Source: Roseateles terrae (GTDB taxonomy: Bacteria; Pseudomonadota; Gammaproteobacteria; Burkholderiales; Burkholderiaceae_C). Taken from it: 64,000 nucleotides of DNA. Made by a program: the position numbers and the translations under genes. The notes under the pieces were generated by a model that saw only the letters and a program-made list of their open reading frames with translations, ran no database searches and was not told the DNA's origin. This document shows positions 27,113 to 35,619 of the stretch, one piece after another; position 1 is the stretch's first letter; every line of letters begins with the position of its first letter. Location of the stretch: contig NZ_JACHXO010000001.1 of NCBI RefSeq assembly GCF_014192155.1, positions 460,069-524,068 on the forward strand, written 5' to 3'.

Positions 27113-28510
27113 ATGAGCGCCCAAGACAACAACACGTCCACGACCCCCGCCGCTGGTGCCGCCAGCAACGGTGCCAGCGGCAACGGCCCTGCCAACACCG
27201 GCAACACCGGCAACACCGGCAACAATGGCAACAATGGGAATGGCAAGGGCAACGGTCAGCGCAAGAAGGGCCTGGCCCTGATTGCCGCCGCCGTCATCAT
27301 CGCCGGCATTGGCTATGGGGGCTATCAGTGGCTGGTCAGCAGCCGCTACGAAGAAACCGATAACGCCTATGTGCAGGCCAACGTCGTGCAGATCACCCCC
27401 CTGGTGGGCGGCACGGTGCGCGCCGTCTATGCCGACGACACCGACTATGTGAAGGCCGGCCAGAAGCTGGTCAGCCTGGATCCGGCCGATGCCCGTGTGG
27501 CGCTGGAACAGGCGCAGGCGCAACTGGCGCAGACGGTGCGTGAAGTGCGCACCCTGTTCGCCAATAACAGCAGCCTCGCCGCGCAGGTGCAGGTGCGTCA
27601 GGCGGAGCAGCAGCGCGCCCAGTCCGAGATGGCCCGTCTGCAGGCCGACCTGGCCCGCCGCCAGCCGCTGCTGGCCACCGGCGCGGTCAGCAAGGAAGAG
27701 CTGGATCACACCCAGGCCCAGCTGACCGCCGCCCGCGCCGCCTACACCGCCGCGCAATCCGCCATGCTGGCGGCCCAGGAGCAGCTGCAATCCAACCAGG
27801 CCCTGACGGACGGCGTGGATGTGGAACAGCATCCCAATGTGCAGCGCGCCGCCGCCCGTTTCCGTGAGTCCTTCCTGGCCTTCCAGCGGGCCGACCTGGT
27901 GGCGCCGGTGGACGGCTGGGTGGCCCGTCGCTCGGTGCAGCTCGGCCAGCGCGTGGCCGCCGGCAGCCCGGTGATGGCGGTGGTCGGTCTCCAGCAGGTC
28001 TGGGTCGACGCCAACTTCAAGGAAAGCCAGTTGGCGAAGCTGCGCATCGGCCAGTCGGTGACGCTGAAGGCCGATGTCTACGGCAAGAAGACCGAATACC
28101 ACGGCACCGTGCAGGGCATGGGGGCGGGCACCGGCGCGGCCTTTGCGCTGCTGCCGGCGCAGAACGCCACCGGCAACTGGATCAAGGTGGTGCAACGCGT
28201 GCCGGTGCGCATCGCGCTGGACCCGAAGGAAGTGGCGGAGCATCCGCTGCGCGTGGGCCTGTCGATGGACGTGCAGGTGGACATCCGCAATCAGGACGGT
28301 GCCACTCTGACCCAGGGTCAGCGTCAGGCGCCGGCGCTGCAGACCACCATCTTCGATGCTCAGGAACGTGCCGCCGATGAGAAGGTGAATCAGATCATCG
28401 CCGCCAACCTGGGCAAGAAGGCGGTCAAGTCCGGCAGCACGGCCAACGCGGCCCGTGGCGCCAAGGCGGCTGCCGCGACGTCCGCCAAGAGCAACGGCGC
28501 CCACGCCTGA
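27113..28510 (+). CDS. emrA: EmrA-type membrane fusion protein
   Basis: Periplasmic adaptor linking the MFS pump to the outer-membrane factor, 465 residues. An unusual cytoplasmic N-terminus of about 50 residues is almost all Asn, Gly, Thr and Ser, with repeated NTG and NNG triplets. It precedes the single membrane anchor (GLALIAAAVIIAGIGYGGYQW). Biotinyl-lipoyl and hairpin regions follow: YEETDNAYVQANVVQITPLV, GTVRAVYADDTDYVKAGQ, a long coiled hairpin, and DLVAPVDGWVARRSVQLGQRV. The C-terminus is Lys/Ala-rich. It lies between the outer-membrane factor and emrB. Confidence 0.92.
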   Translation: MSAQDNNTSTTPAAGAASNGASGNGPANTGNTGNTGNNGNNGNGKGNGQRKKGLALIAAAVIIAGIGYGGYQWLVSSRYEETDNAYVQANVVQITPLVGGTVRAVYADDTDYVKAGQKLVSLDPADARVALEQAQAQLAQTVREVRTLFANNSSLAAQVQVRQAEQQRAQSEMARLQADLARRQPLLATGAVSKEELDHTQAQLTAARAAYTAAQSAMLAAQEQLQSNQALTDGVDVEQHPNVQRAAARFRESFLAFQRADLVAPVDGWVARRSVQLGQRVAAGSPVMAVVGLQQVWVDANFKESQLAKLRIGQSVTLKADVYGKKTEYHGTVQGMGAGTGAAFALLPAQNATGNWIKVVQRVPVRIALDPKEVAEHPLRVGLSMDVQVDIRNQDGATLTQGQRQAPALQTTIFDAQERAADEKVNQIIAANLGKKAVKSGSTANAARGAKAAAATSAKSNGAHA

Positions 28511-28530
28511 GCACCGAAAAGCGAAACAAG

Positions 28531-30087
28531 ATGAGTAATGCCGCTCCGGCGGGTCCGCAGCCACTGACCGGTTCAGCCCTGGTGCTGGGCACCGTGTCAC
28601 TGTCGCTGGCGACCTTCATGAATGTGCTGGACTCGTCGATTGCCAACGTGTCCCTGCCGGCGATTGCCGGCGACCTGGGCGTCAGCGCGACGCAGGGCAC
28701 CTGGGTGATCACGAGCTTCGGCGTGGCCAACGCGATTTCCGTGCCGCTCACCGGCTGGCTGACCCAGCGCTTCGGCGCGGTGCGGCTGTTCACCACCAGC
28801 GTGCTGCTGTTTGTGCTGGCCTCCTGGCTGTGCGGCTTTGCCCACTCGCTGGAGATGCTGGTGGCGGCGCGGGTGCTGCAGGGCCTGGTGGCCGGGCCGA
28901 TGATTCCGCTGTCCCAGACGCTGCTGCTGGCCAGTTATCCCAAGCACAAGGCGGGCACGGCGCTCGCGTTATGGGGCATGACCACCCTGGTCGCGCCGGT
29001 GGTCGGGCCGCTTCTGGGCGGCTGGATCACCGACAACATGACCTGGCCGTGGATCTTCTACATCAACGTGCCGGTGGGCCTGTTTGCGGCCGGCCTGACG
29101 TGGAGCATCTACCGCACCCGCGAGACGCCGACCAAGAAACTGCCGATCGACAGCGTGGGCCTGGCCCTGCTGGTGCTCTGGGTCGGTGCGCTGCAGGTGA
29201 TGCTGGACAAGGGCAAGGAGCTGGACTGGTTTGAATCCGGCCAGATCCAGATCCTGGCGGTGCTGGCGGTGGTTGGTTTCGCGGTCTTTGTGGTGTGGGA
29301 GCTGACGGCCGAACACCCGGTGGTGGACCTGCGCCTCTTCGGTCGCCGGAACTTCCTGTTCGGAGCCTCGGTGCTGTCGGTGGCCTACGGGCTGTTCTTC
29401 GGCAACGTGGTCCTGCTGCCGCTGTGGCTGCAGCAGTGGATGGGCTATACCGCCACTGCGGCCGGCTTTGCGCTGGCGCCTGTGGGGATACTGGCCATCC
29501 TGCTGTCGCCGGTGGTGGGGCGCAAGGTCTCGGTCTGGGACCCGCGTCTGATGGCCAGCTTCGCGTTTGTGATGTTCTTCATCGTGCTGCTGATGCGGTC
29601 GATGTTCACCACCGACACGAGCCTGGGCATCATCATGGTGCCGACGGTGCTGCAGGGCGCGGCCCTGGCGTTCTTCTTCATTCCGCTGACGACGCTGACG
29701 CTGTCCGGCATCACGCCCGACCGGATTGCGGCGGCGGCGGGTCTGTCGAACTTCGTGCGGATCACGGCCGGGGCGATGGGCACGTCCATCTCCACCACGC
29801 TGTGGGAAAACCGCGCCACGCTGCACCACACCCATCTGGTGGAGCACATCGGCCTGGGCGATCCGGTGGCGGGGCAGACGCTGAACACGCTGCAAAGCAC
29901 CGGCATGAGCTACGACCAGGCCCTGGCCTATCTGAACCGTCTGGTGGATCAGCAGGCCTTCACCCGGGCGGCGGACGACATCTTCCTGGCCTCGGCCGTG
30001 CTGTTCATCGGCCTGATCGCCTTCGTCTGGCTGACCAAGCGGCCGCCGAAGATGGCGGGTCCGGTGGATGCGGGCGGCGCGCATTAA
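28531..30087 (+). CDS. emrB: EmrB/QacA-type MFS multidrug exporter
   Basis: Drug:H+ antiporter of the DHA2 group, 518 residues and about 14 membrane segments. Motifs: FMNVLDSSIANVSLPAIAGDLG (membrane segment 1, with the D1 motif), WVITSFGVANAISVPLTGWL, LCGFAHSLEMLVAARVLQGLVAGPMIPLSQT, and the motif-C-like GMTTLVAPVVGPLLGGWI. With EmrA and the outer-membrane factor it completes a pump that can export hydrophobic compounds directly out of the cell. A strong terminator follows about 45 bases after the stop. Confidence 0.93.
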   Translation: MSNAAPAGPQPLTGSALVLGTVSLSLATFMNVLDSSIANVSLPAIAGDLGVSATQGTWVITSFGVANAISVPLTGWLTQRFGAVRLFTTSVLLFVLASWLCGFAHSLEMLVAARVLQGLVAGPMIPLSQTLLLASYPKHKAGTALALWGMTTLVAPVVGPLLGGWITDNMTWPWIFYINVPVGLFAAGLTWSIYRTRETPTKKLPIDSVGLALLVLWVGALQVMLDKGKELDWFESGQIQILAVLAVVGFAVFVVWELTAEHPVVDLRLFGRRNFLFGASVLSVAYGLFFGNVVLLPLWLQQWMGYTATAAGFALAPVGILAILLSPVVGRKVSVWDPRLMASFAFVMFFIVLLMRSMFTTDTSLGIIMVPTVLQGAALAFFFIPLTTLTLSGITPDRIAAAAGLSNFVRITAGAMGTSISTTLWENRATLHHTHLVEHIGLGDPVAGQTLNTLQSTGMSYDQALAYLNRLVDQQAFTRAADDIFLASAVLFIGLIAFVWLTKRPPKMAGPVDAGGAH

Positions 30088-30131
30088 GCCGGCTCGGGAT
30101 CCCGGGAGGGGGTCCCGTCCATGGCCCCAGC

Positions 30132-30166
30132 AACGCTGGCCGTCCCCGAAGGACGGCCAGCGTTTT
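30132..30166 (+). terminator. Rho-independent terminator of the efflux operon
   Basis: Perfect 14-bp stem: AACGCTGGCCGTCC pairs with GGACGGCCAGCGTT around the loop CCGAA, and the stem runs into TTTT. It closes the marR-OMF-emrA-emrB unit. Confidence 0.9.
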
Positions 30167-30274
30167 GCATTGGGAGGTGGCTTCTCCCCGTAAGATGACC
30201 GACCACCGACACGCCTCCACCCCGGATCGCGTGCGGCCCGATCACCGCCTGATGGGCATTCTTGAGGGACAGCG

Positions 30275-32788
30275 ATGACCGGGGACCCCAATAGGCCGAC
30301 CACCGAGGCCGGTAATAGCGATCTGCCGGCCGCCGAGGCCCGCAACAGCGACATGCCGCCCACCGACGCCGGCGACAGCGACATGGGCCTCCTGATGCGC
30401 GGCGACCCCATCCAGTTCGAGCGGCTGTTCCAGCAGGCGCCGTCCTTCATGGCGCTGCATAACGGTCCGGACCATGTGTTCATCATGGCCAACCCGGCGT
30501 ATCTGCAGTTGGTGGGGCAACGCCCGCTGCTGGGCCGGCCGCTGGACCAAGCGCTGCCCGAGGCGCGCGAGCAGGGCTATCTGGACTTGCTGAACCAGGT
30601 CTATCGGGAGGGCCGTCCCCACGCCGGTACCGAGGTGAGCTACCGGATTGAGGCCCCGGGCGAGGCACCGCGCTGGGTCACGGTGGACTTCGTCTGCCAG
30701 CCGCTGCTGGATGAAAGCGGCCACGTGACAGGCGTGTTCGTGCTGGGTTCGGACGTGACCGCACGGGCCAGCGCCCAGGAGAAGCTGGCAGCCAAGGAAG
30801 AGCAGTTGCGTCAGGCCACCGAAGGCGGCGGTGTCGGCGTCTGGGACGTGGACCTGGCCAGCGGCATGATTTACTGGACCACTCGCACGCGGGAGATGTT
30901 CGGCATCTACAGCGACCGACCGGTGTCCCTGCGTGACTTCTACGAAGGGCTGCATCCGGCCGACTTCGAGATGGTGTCGCAGGCCTTTGCAGCGGTCACC
31001 GTGCCCCATGGCGCCAAGCTCTACAACGTGGAGTACCGCACCGTTGGCAAGGAAGATGGCGAGGTGCGCTGGGTGGCCGCGCGCGGCGTGCCGGTGATGG
31101 ACGCCCATGGGCGGGTGAAGCGGGTGGTCGGCTCGGTGATCGACATCACGCAGCGCAAGCACGATGAGCAGCGCATCCGGAACTTGAACGACGCGCTGGA
31201 GCAAAAGCTGTCGCTCTACCTGTCCGAGCGCAAGCTGTTCGGTGACCTGGTGGAAGGCACCGATGCGATGGTGCAGGTCTCGGACCACCACTTCAACTGG
31301 ATGGCCATCAATCACGCCGCGGCGGTGGAGTTCGAGCGGATCTTCGGTGTCCATCCCAAGGTGGGCGACAACATGCTGGAGGCGCTGAAGGACTTTCCCG
31401 AGCAGCAACGGGGAATGCAAGCCGTGTGGACCCGGGCGCTGACCGGTGAGGAGTTCACCGATATCCGGGAATTTGGCCGGGAAGGGCGCAGCCGCCACTA
31501 CGAGATGCATTTCCGGTCGCTGCATCGGGACGGACGCCGGATCGGGGCCTACCAGTTCGTGTATGACGTGACTGAGCGCATCGAGAAGGAAGAGCGGCTG
31601 GCTCGAACCGAAGCGGCGCTGGCGCAGGCGCAGAAGATGGAGGCCATTGGCCAGCTGGTGGGCGGCATTGCCCACGACTTCAACAATCTGCTGCAGGCCA
31701 TCCGTGGCAACTTCGACATCATCGCGCGGCGGGTCTCCGATCCCGCGCTGGTGGCGCGCTGCGCTGAGAAGGGCCAGTCGATTTCCGCGCGGGCCACCAA
31801 GTTGACGTCTCAGTTGCTGGCCTTCTCCCGAGAGCACAGTTTTGACCTGAAGCCGGTGAGCCTGCAGCGGCTGCTGCAGGACCTGGAGCCCTTGTTCCGC
31901 ACCACGCTGGGGGCGCGCATGGGCTACCGCCGCGTGGCACCGTTGCTGGCGGCGGGCGACCTGTGCGTGATGGCCGATGCGGTGCAGCTGGAAATGGCGC
32001 TGCTGAATCTGGTGATCAACGCGCGGGACGCGATGATGGACGGCGGCCAGCTGGTGCTGACGGTGGAGGAAGATGGCAACACCGTGCTGATCCGCGTCAC
32101 CGATGACGGCGCCGGCATGACGCCGGAGGTGCTGGCGCGCTGCTTCGATCCGTTTTTCACCACCAAGTCAGTGGGCAAGGGCAGCGGGCTGGGGCTCAGC
32201 CAGGTCTATGGCATGTGCAAGCGGGTGGATGGGTCGGTGGACGTGCAGAGCACGCCGGGCGTCGGCACCACCGTCACGCTGCGGCTGCGTCGGGCCCAGC
32301 CGGATCTGCAGGCCTGCCATCCGCAGCAGGCCCATCCGCATCAGGATGCACGTCGTCACCATGTGCTGGTGGTGGATGACGATGCCGACGTGCGGGAGTT
32401 TCTGATCGACGCCGTCAGTTCGCTGGGCCACGACGTGGTGGCGGCGGCCGACGGGCGGGAGGCGCTGCGGGTGCTCGGGACCGAGCGGGTCGACCTGCTG
32501 CTGGCTGACTTCTCGATGCCCCACATGGATGGAGCGGAGCTGGCACGCCATGCGCTGGCCCTTCGGCCCGACCTGAAAGTGGTTTTTGCCAGCGGCCATC
32601 CCGATGCCGATGCCTTCCACGCCGCCACAGGGCGGGAAGCGGTGGTGCTGCGCAAACCCTTCGACATCGAAACGCTGCGGCGCACGCTCAACACCCAGCT
32701 CGGCATGACGAGCGGGACCGCCACGGACGCCTCAGCGGTCGCGGCCTCCGCATCCACCAGCGCCGTGCCGCCGCCTGTCACGTCCTGA
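30275..32788 (+). CDS. PAS-rich hybrid histidine kinase
   Basis: An 837-residue signalling kinase with no obvious membrane segment. The N-terminus carries three imperfect 10-residue repeats (EAGNSDLP, EARNSDMP, DAGDSDMG). Three PAS-like domains follow at about residues 45-165, 175-300 and 320-440. The histidine-box is IGQLVGGIAHDFNNLL with H467. The ATPase has NLVINARDAM, DDGAGMTPE and FFTTKSVGKGSGLGLS, and the C-terminal receiver has VDDDADV, D745 in LLLADFSMPHMDG and LRKPF. H-D-F-N-N kinases with this layout often have no separate partner nearby. The convergent minus-strand receiver-only gene is a possible partner. Confidence 0.9.
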   Translation: MTGDPNRPTTEAGNSDLPAAEARNSDMPPTDAGDSDMGLLMRGDPIQFERLFQQAPSFMALHNGPDHVFIMANPAYLQLVGQRPLLGRPLDQALPEAREQGYLDLLNQVYREGRPHAGTEVSYRIEAPGEAPRWVTVDFVCQPLLDESGHVTGVFVLGSDVTARASAQEKLAAKEEQLRQATEGGGVGVWDVDLASGMIYWTTRTREMFGIYSDRPVSLRDFYEGLHPADFEMVSQAFAAVTVPHGAKLYNVEYRTVGKEDGEVRWVAARGVPVMDAHGRVKRVVGSVIDITQRKHDEQRIRNLNDALEQKLSLYLSERKLFGDLVEGTDAMVQVSDHHFNWMAINHAAAVEFERIFGVHPKVGDNMLEALKDFPEQQRGMQAVWTRALTGEEFTDIREFGREGRSRHYEMHFRSLHRDGRRIGAYQFVYDVTERIEKEERLARTEAALAQAQKMEAIGQLVGGIAHDFNNLLQAIRGNFDIIARRVSDPALVARCAEKGQSISARATKLTSQLLAFSREHSFDLKPVSLQRLLQDLEPLFRTTLGARMGYRRVAPLLAAGDLCVMADAVQLEMALLNLVINARDAMMDGGQLVLTVEEDGNTVLIRVTDDGAGMTPEVLARCFDPFFTTKSVGKGSGLGLSQVYGMCKRVDGSVDVQSTPGVGTTVTLRLRRAQPDLQACHPQQAHPHQDARRHHVLVVDDDADVREFLIDAVSSLGHDVVAAADGREALRVLGTERVDLLLADFSMPHMDGAELARHALALRPDLKVVFASGHPDADAFHAATGREAVVLRKPFDIETLRRTLNTQLGMTSGTATDASAVAASASTSAVPPPVTS

Positions 32789-32825
32789 GGCGGCAGGGGG
32801 CCGACCCGCGGCTGATGCCGCGGCC

Positions 32826-33236
32826 TCAGCCCGGCACGTGCAGGTCCAGCAGATAGGTGATCAGGTCGTCCAGCTCGCTGGATTTGTCGAAGGTCCGGTC
32901 CGCGCCAAGTTCATGGCAGCGGGTGCGCATGTCCACCGTGGCGTAGTTGCTCAGGATGATGATCTTCGCTTCCGGCTGCAGCTTGCGGGCCTTGGGCAAG
33001 AGGGAGAGGCCGGTCCCGCGCTTGAGGAAGATGTCGATGATGATCACATCACAGGGCACCGCCTCATCCAGCAGCCAGCGCAGGGCGCCGGCTTCGTCCT
33101 CGGCCTGACCAACCACCTGCAGATCCACCATTTCCTGCAGGGTGGCCACCAGATTTTCACGAATGAGGGGGCTGTCTTCCACCAGGAAGCAGCTGAGGGT
33201 GCCAGGCGTTGCGTGGGTCGGAGTCGTCTCGGACAT
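32826..33236 (-). CDS. Receiver-only response regulator
   Basis: A 136-residue protein consisting of a single receiver domain with no output domain. The acidic pair is E20-D21 (LVEDSPL), the phosphoacceptor is D68 (VIIIDIFLKRG) and the switch threonine position is a serine in IILSNYA; the conserved lysine is in FDKSSEL. Such proteins act as phosphate relays or through protein contacts. It starts 11 bases after the AsmA gene stop on the same strand, and it converges on the hybrid kinase. Confidence 0.87.
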   Translation of the reverse strand: MSETTPTHATPGTLSCFLVEDSPLIRENLVATLQEMVDLQVVGQAEDEAGALRWLLDEAVPCDVIIIDIFLKRGTGLSLLPKARKLQPEAKIIILSNYATVDMRTRCHELGADRTFDKSSELDDLITYLLDLHVPG

Positions 33237-33247
33237 GGGGGCGATTA

Positions 33248-35614
33248 TCACGAACCCGCGCCTTGCTTGGCGCGACGGGCGAATGCCGCGTTGCATTCCG
33301 ACAGCGCCGCCTTGGTCTGATCGTCCGGTTCTTCCCCCAGGTCCACCAGCGGCAGCAAGGCAGCCAGCGGCGCGACGGCGACACCCAGCACGGCGGCGGG
33401 CACCACGCGGCGCAGCAGCGGCGCCTTCTCCAGGCTGATGTCCGGATCGGACAGCGTCCCCTCGAGCTTGAGCGGCGTGCGCAGACTCAGCGGGCTGACG
33501 TCCTTCGGCTCCACCTTCGCCTGCAGCTTCATCCGCTCAGTCGCCAGTGAGACATCACCTTCCACCCGCACCAGGGAATCGCGGGTGTCCACGATCATCG
33601 GCGAAGGCGTCACGCGACCATCCTTGACCCGCAGGTCGGCGATGCCGCACTGCACCGGCAGGTCCTTGTCGCCCCGGATCAGCACGCCCACGGCCTGCGC
33701 CAGGTCGATGCCGGCCGCCTCCACGATCAGATGGGACACGCTGCCCTGGGTCCAGTACAGCACCATGCGTCCGTCCGCCGTGGCCAGCAGGTCCGCGGTG
33801 GAGCGGCCTTCACCGTCCAGCGAGATCCGACCGCCCATCAGGCCGGTGACGTAGGGCGGCTTGTTGTCCTTGCGTTCCACCTGCAGCCATTGCTCCAGAT
33901 GCACGCCGGCCACCCGCAGTCGCACCTGCCAACGGGCCGTCGGCTGCCGGCCGTCGAGGGTGATGCTGCCGGCAAACTGGCCCTTGGCCACGCGGGCATC
34001 GATGTCGCGGATCTGCAGCACGCCATCGGCCAGCATGATGTGGCCCTTGAGCGGGCGAGCCGCCTGCAGCACGGCGGTGCCGGATTCGAAGCGGTCCAGG
34101 TTGACGGTCACGTCCGCATCCATCACCCGCAGGGAGGGCAGGTCGAACTGGCGGTCCGGCAGCACGCGGTTCGGCTTGGTGGAGGGCCGCGCCTTGGGCT
34201 CCGTCGGCAGACCGATGGAGGGACCCAGGTCGGCCATCCACAGCTCACTGCCACGCAACTCCCCGGTCAGCTTGGACTTTTGGTTGCGCGGCGTGTTGAA
34301 TTCGAAGTGGCCATTCAGCTTGCTCTTGCCGATGGTCGCTGTCTGCACCACGGTGGACCAGAGGGTGCCTTCGCGGCGCAGGCTGCCCTTCATGGCAAAG
34401 GGGGGCGTGGTGGGCAGGGTGACACCCAGGGGCTCACCCACGGCGGCCAGCGACGGACCGGCGATGGTGTAACGGCCGGCCAGACCCTGACTGCCGAGCA
34501 GGTCACGCACCTCGCCATCGAAGGACAGCTTGGCCCGTCCGATATCCCCTTGCAGCTTGACGCCCACCGGTGGTGCCTGGGGATCGGAAGACAGCCAGGG
34601 CAGGGCGGAGGTCGTCCGCAGCGCGGCCTTGATTGGCATGTCATGGAAATGGCCTTCGGCGGTGGCGATCACGCCGAGGCGGCGCTCAGCGCCTTCGCTG
34701 CCCGGGGCGCGGTCGCCGCGACCGGAGGCTGTGGCGATGGCCGGACCGCTGGCTGAGGCGGTGTTTGGCTGGGTGTCAGCGGAGGCACCCGAGGCCGCTG
34801 GGGCCTTGGCATCGGACTTGGAGCGCTGCGCCGAGGCCAAATCCGGACCGGATGCGGACGGCGATGTCGCCGTCACCTGCGCGGTGCCGCTGGATCTGGA
34901 GGCGGAAGACGGATCCGCATCCTTGCCGAACTGGATCTGCGCGCGGTCCAGCAGATGCTCGTCCGCCGGCGGCAGGGTCCACGCTTCGCGCAGCGCAAAC
35001 TTCGCCAGCAGGGAGAGCTGCTGGATCTTGTCGTCCACCACGGCGGAGCCCTGGCGGACCTCGAGCAGATCGAACTCGATGCCGTCCATCTTCGGACGCT
35101 CGCGGACCTGGGTGCTGCTGTCCGGCTGCGGGCCGAACTGCCAGCTGGCGCGGCCTTCCACATCCCGCTGCAGGCGCAGTGCCAGATCTCCGGCCTGCAG
35201 GCTCTTCACACGCAAAGGGTCGCCCTGACGCATGTGCAGCAGGTCGCTGTATCGCAGGGCCAGGCTGGCATCACGAGCCACCACCATCGGGCCCATCGTG
35301 CTCCAGCTGGGATTACTGATGGTCAGCGTGTCCGTCGTCAGGCGCAGGCCGCCAATGAAGCGCAGCTTCCACCGGGTCTGGCCGGAGCCGTCAAAGCTGA
35401 CCATGCGGTCGGTTTTCTGGCTCAGCCAGTTCTCCAGCGGGCGGCGCAGGAAGGGCCAGCCCATCCATTCGCAGATCGCGATGCCGCCGACGAGCAGCGC
35501 CATCACCACGGCCACCCCGGTCAACCAGTGGTGGCGGCGGGGACGGGGGGAAGGCGTCGGGGTCGAAGAAGGAGCGTGCGCGTCGGCCGCAGGCGTTGGC
35601 GGAATTGGCGTCAT
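33248..35614 (-). CDS. AsmA family protein
   Basis: A large envelope protein of 788 residues. A short Pro-rich cytoplasmic start is followed by one membrane anchor (WLTGVAVVMALLVGGIAICEW, about residues 30-50) and a long periplasmic beta-rich body. AsmA hallmarks are LENWLSQKTDRMVSFDG near the N-terminus and, near the C-terminus, VLYWTQGSVSHLIVEAAGIDLAQAVGVLIRGDKDLPVQC and LPLVDLGEEPDD. Relatives (AsmA, TamB, YhdP) are long lipid-transfer proteins. A Ser/Ala/Pro-rich segment near residues 215-300 looks disordered. It begins five bases after the phospholipase-D-type gene; a TTG start 15 bases upstream is possible but less likely. Confidence 0.88.
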   Translation of the reverse strand: MTPIPPTPAADAHAPSSTPTPSPRPRRHHWLTGVAVVMALLVGGIAICEWMGWPFLRRPLENWLSQKTDRMVSFDGSGQTRWKLRFIGGLRLTTDTLTISNPSWSTMGPMVVARDASLALRYSDLLHMRQGDPLRVKSLQAGDLALRLQRDVEGRASWQFGPQPDSSTQVRERPKMDGIEFDLLEVRQGSAVVDDKIQQLSLLAKFALREAWTLPPADEHLLDRAQIQFGKDADPSSASRSSGTAQVTATSPSASGPDLASAQRSKSDAKAPAASGASADTQPNTASASGPAIATASGRGDRAPGSEGAERRLGVIATAEGHFHDMPIKAALRTTSALPWLSSDPQAPPVGVKLQGDIGRAKLSFDGEVRDLLGSQGLAGRYTIAGPSLAAVGEPLGVTLPTTPPFAMKGSLRREGTLWSTVVQTATIGKSKLNGHFEFNTPRNQKSKLTGELRGSELWMADLGPSIGLPTEPKARPSTKPNRVLPDRQFDLPSLRVMDADVTVNLDRFESGTAVLQAARPLKGHIMLADGVLQIRDIDARVAKGQFAGSITLDGRQPTARWQVRLRVAGVHLEQWLQVERKDNKPPYVTGLMGGRISLDGEGRSTADLLATADGRMVLYWTQGSVSHLIVEAAGIDLAQAVGVLIRGDKDLPVQCGIADLRVKDGRVTPSPMIVDTRDSLVRVEGDVSLATERMKLQAKVEPKDVSPLSLRTPLKLEGTLSDPDISLEKAPLLRRVVPAAVLGVAVAPLAALLPLVDLGEEPDDQTKAALSECNAAFARRAKQGAGS

Positions 35615-35619
35615 TGTTG

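Noticed and set aside
28969-30492. 507-codon minus-strand frame opposite emrB
   Set aside because: Runs through the operon terminator, and the translation is low-complexity Gln/His/Arg.
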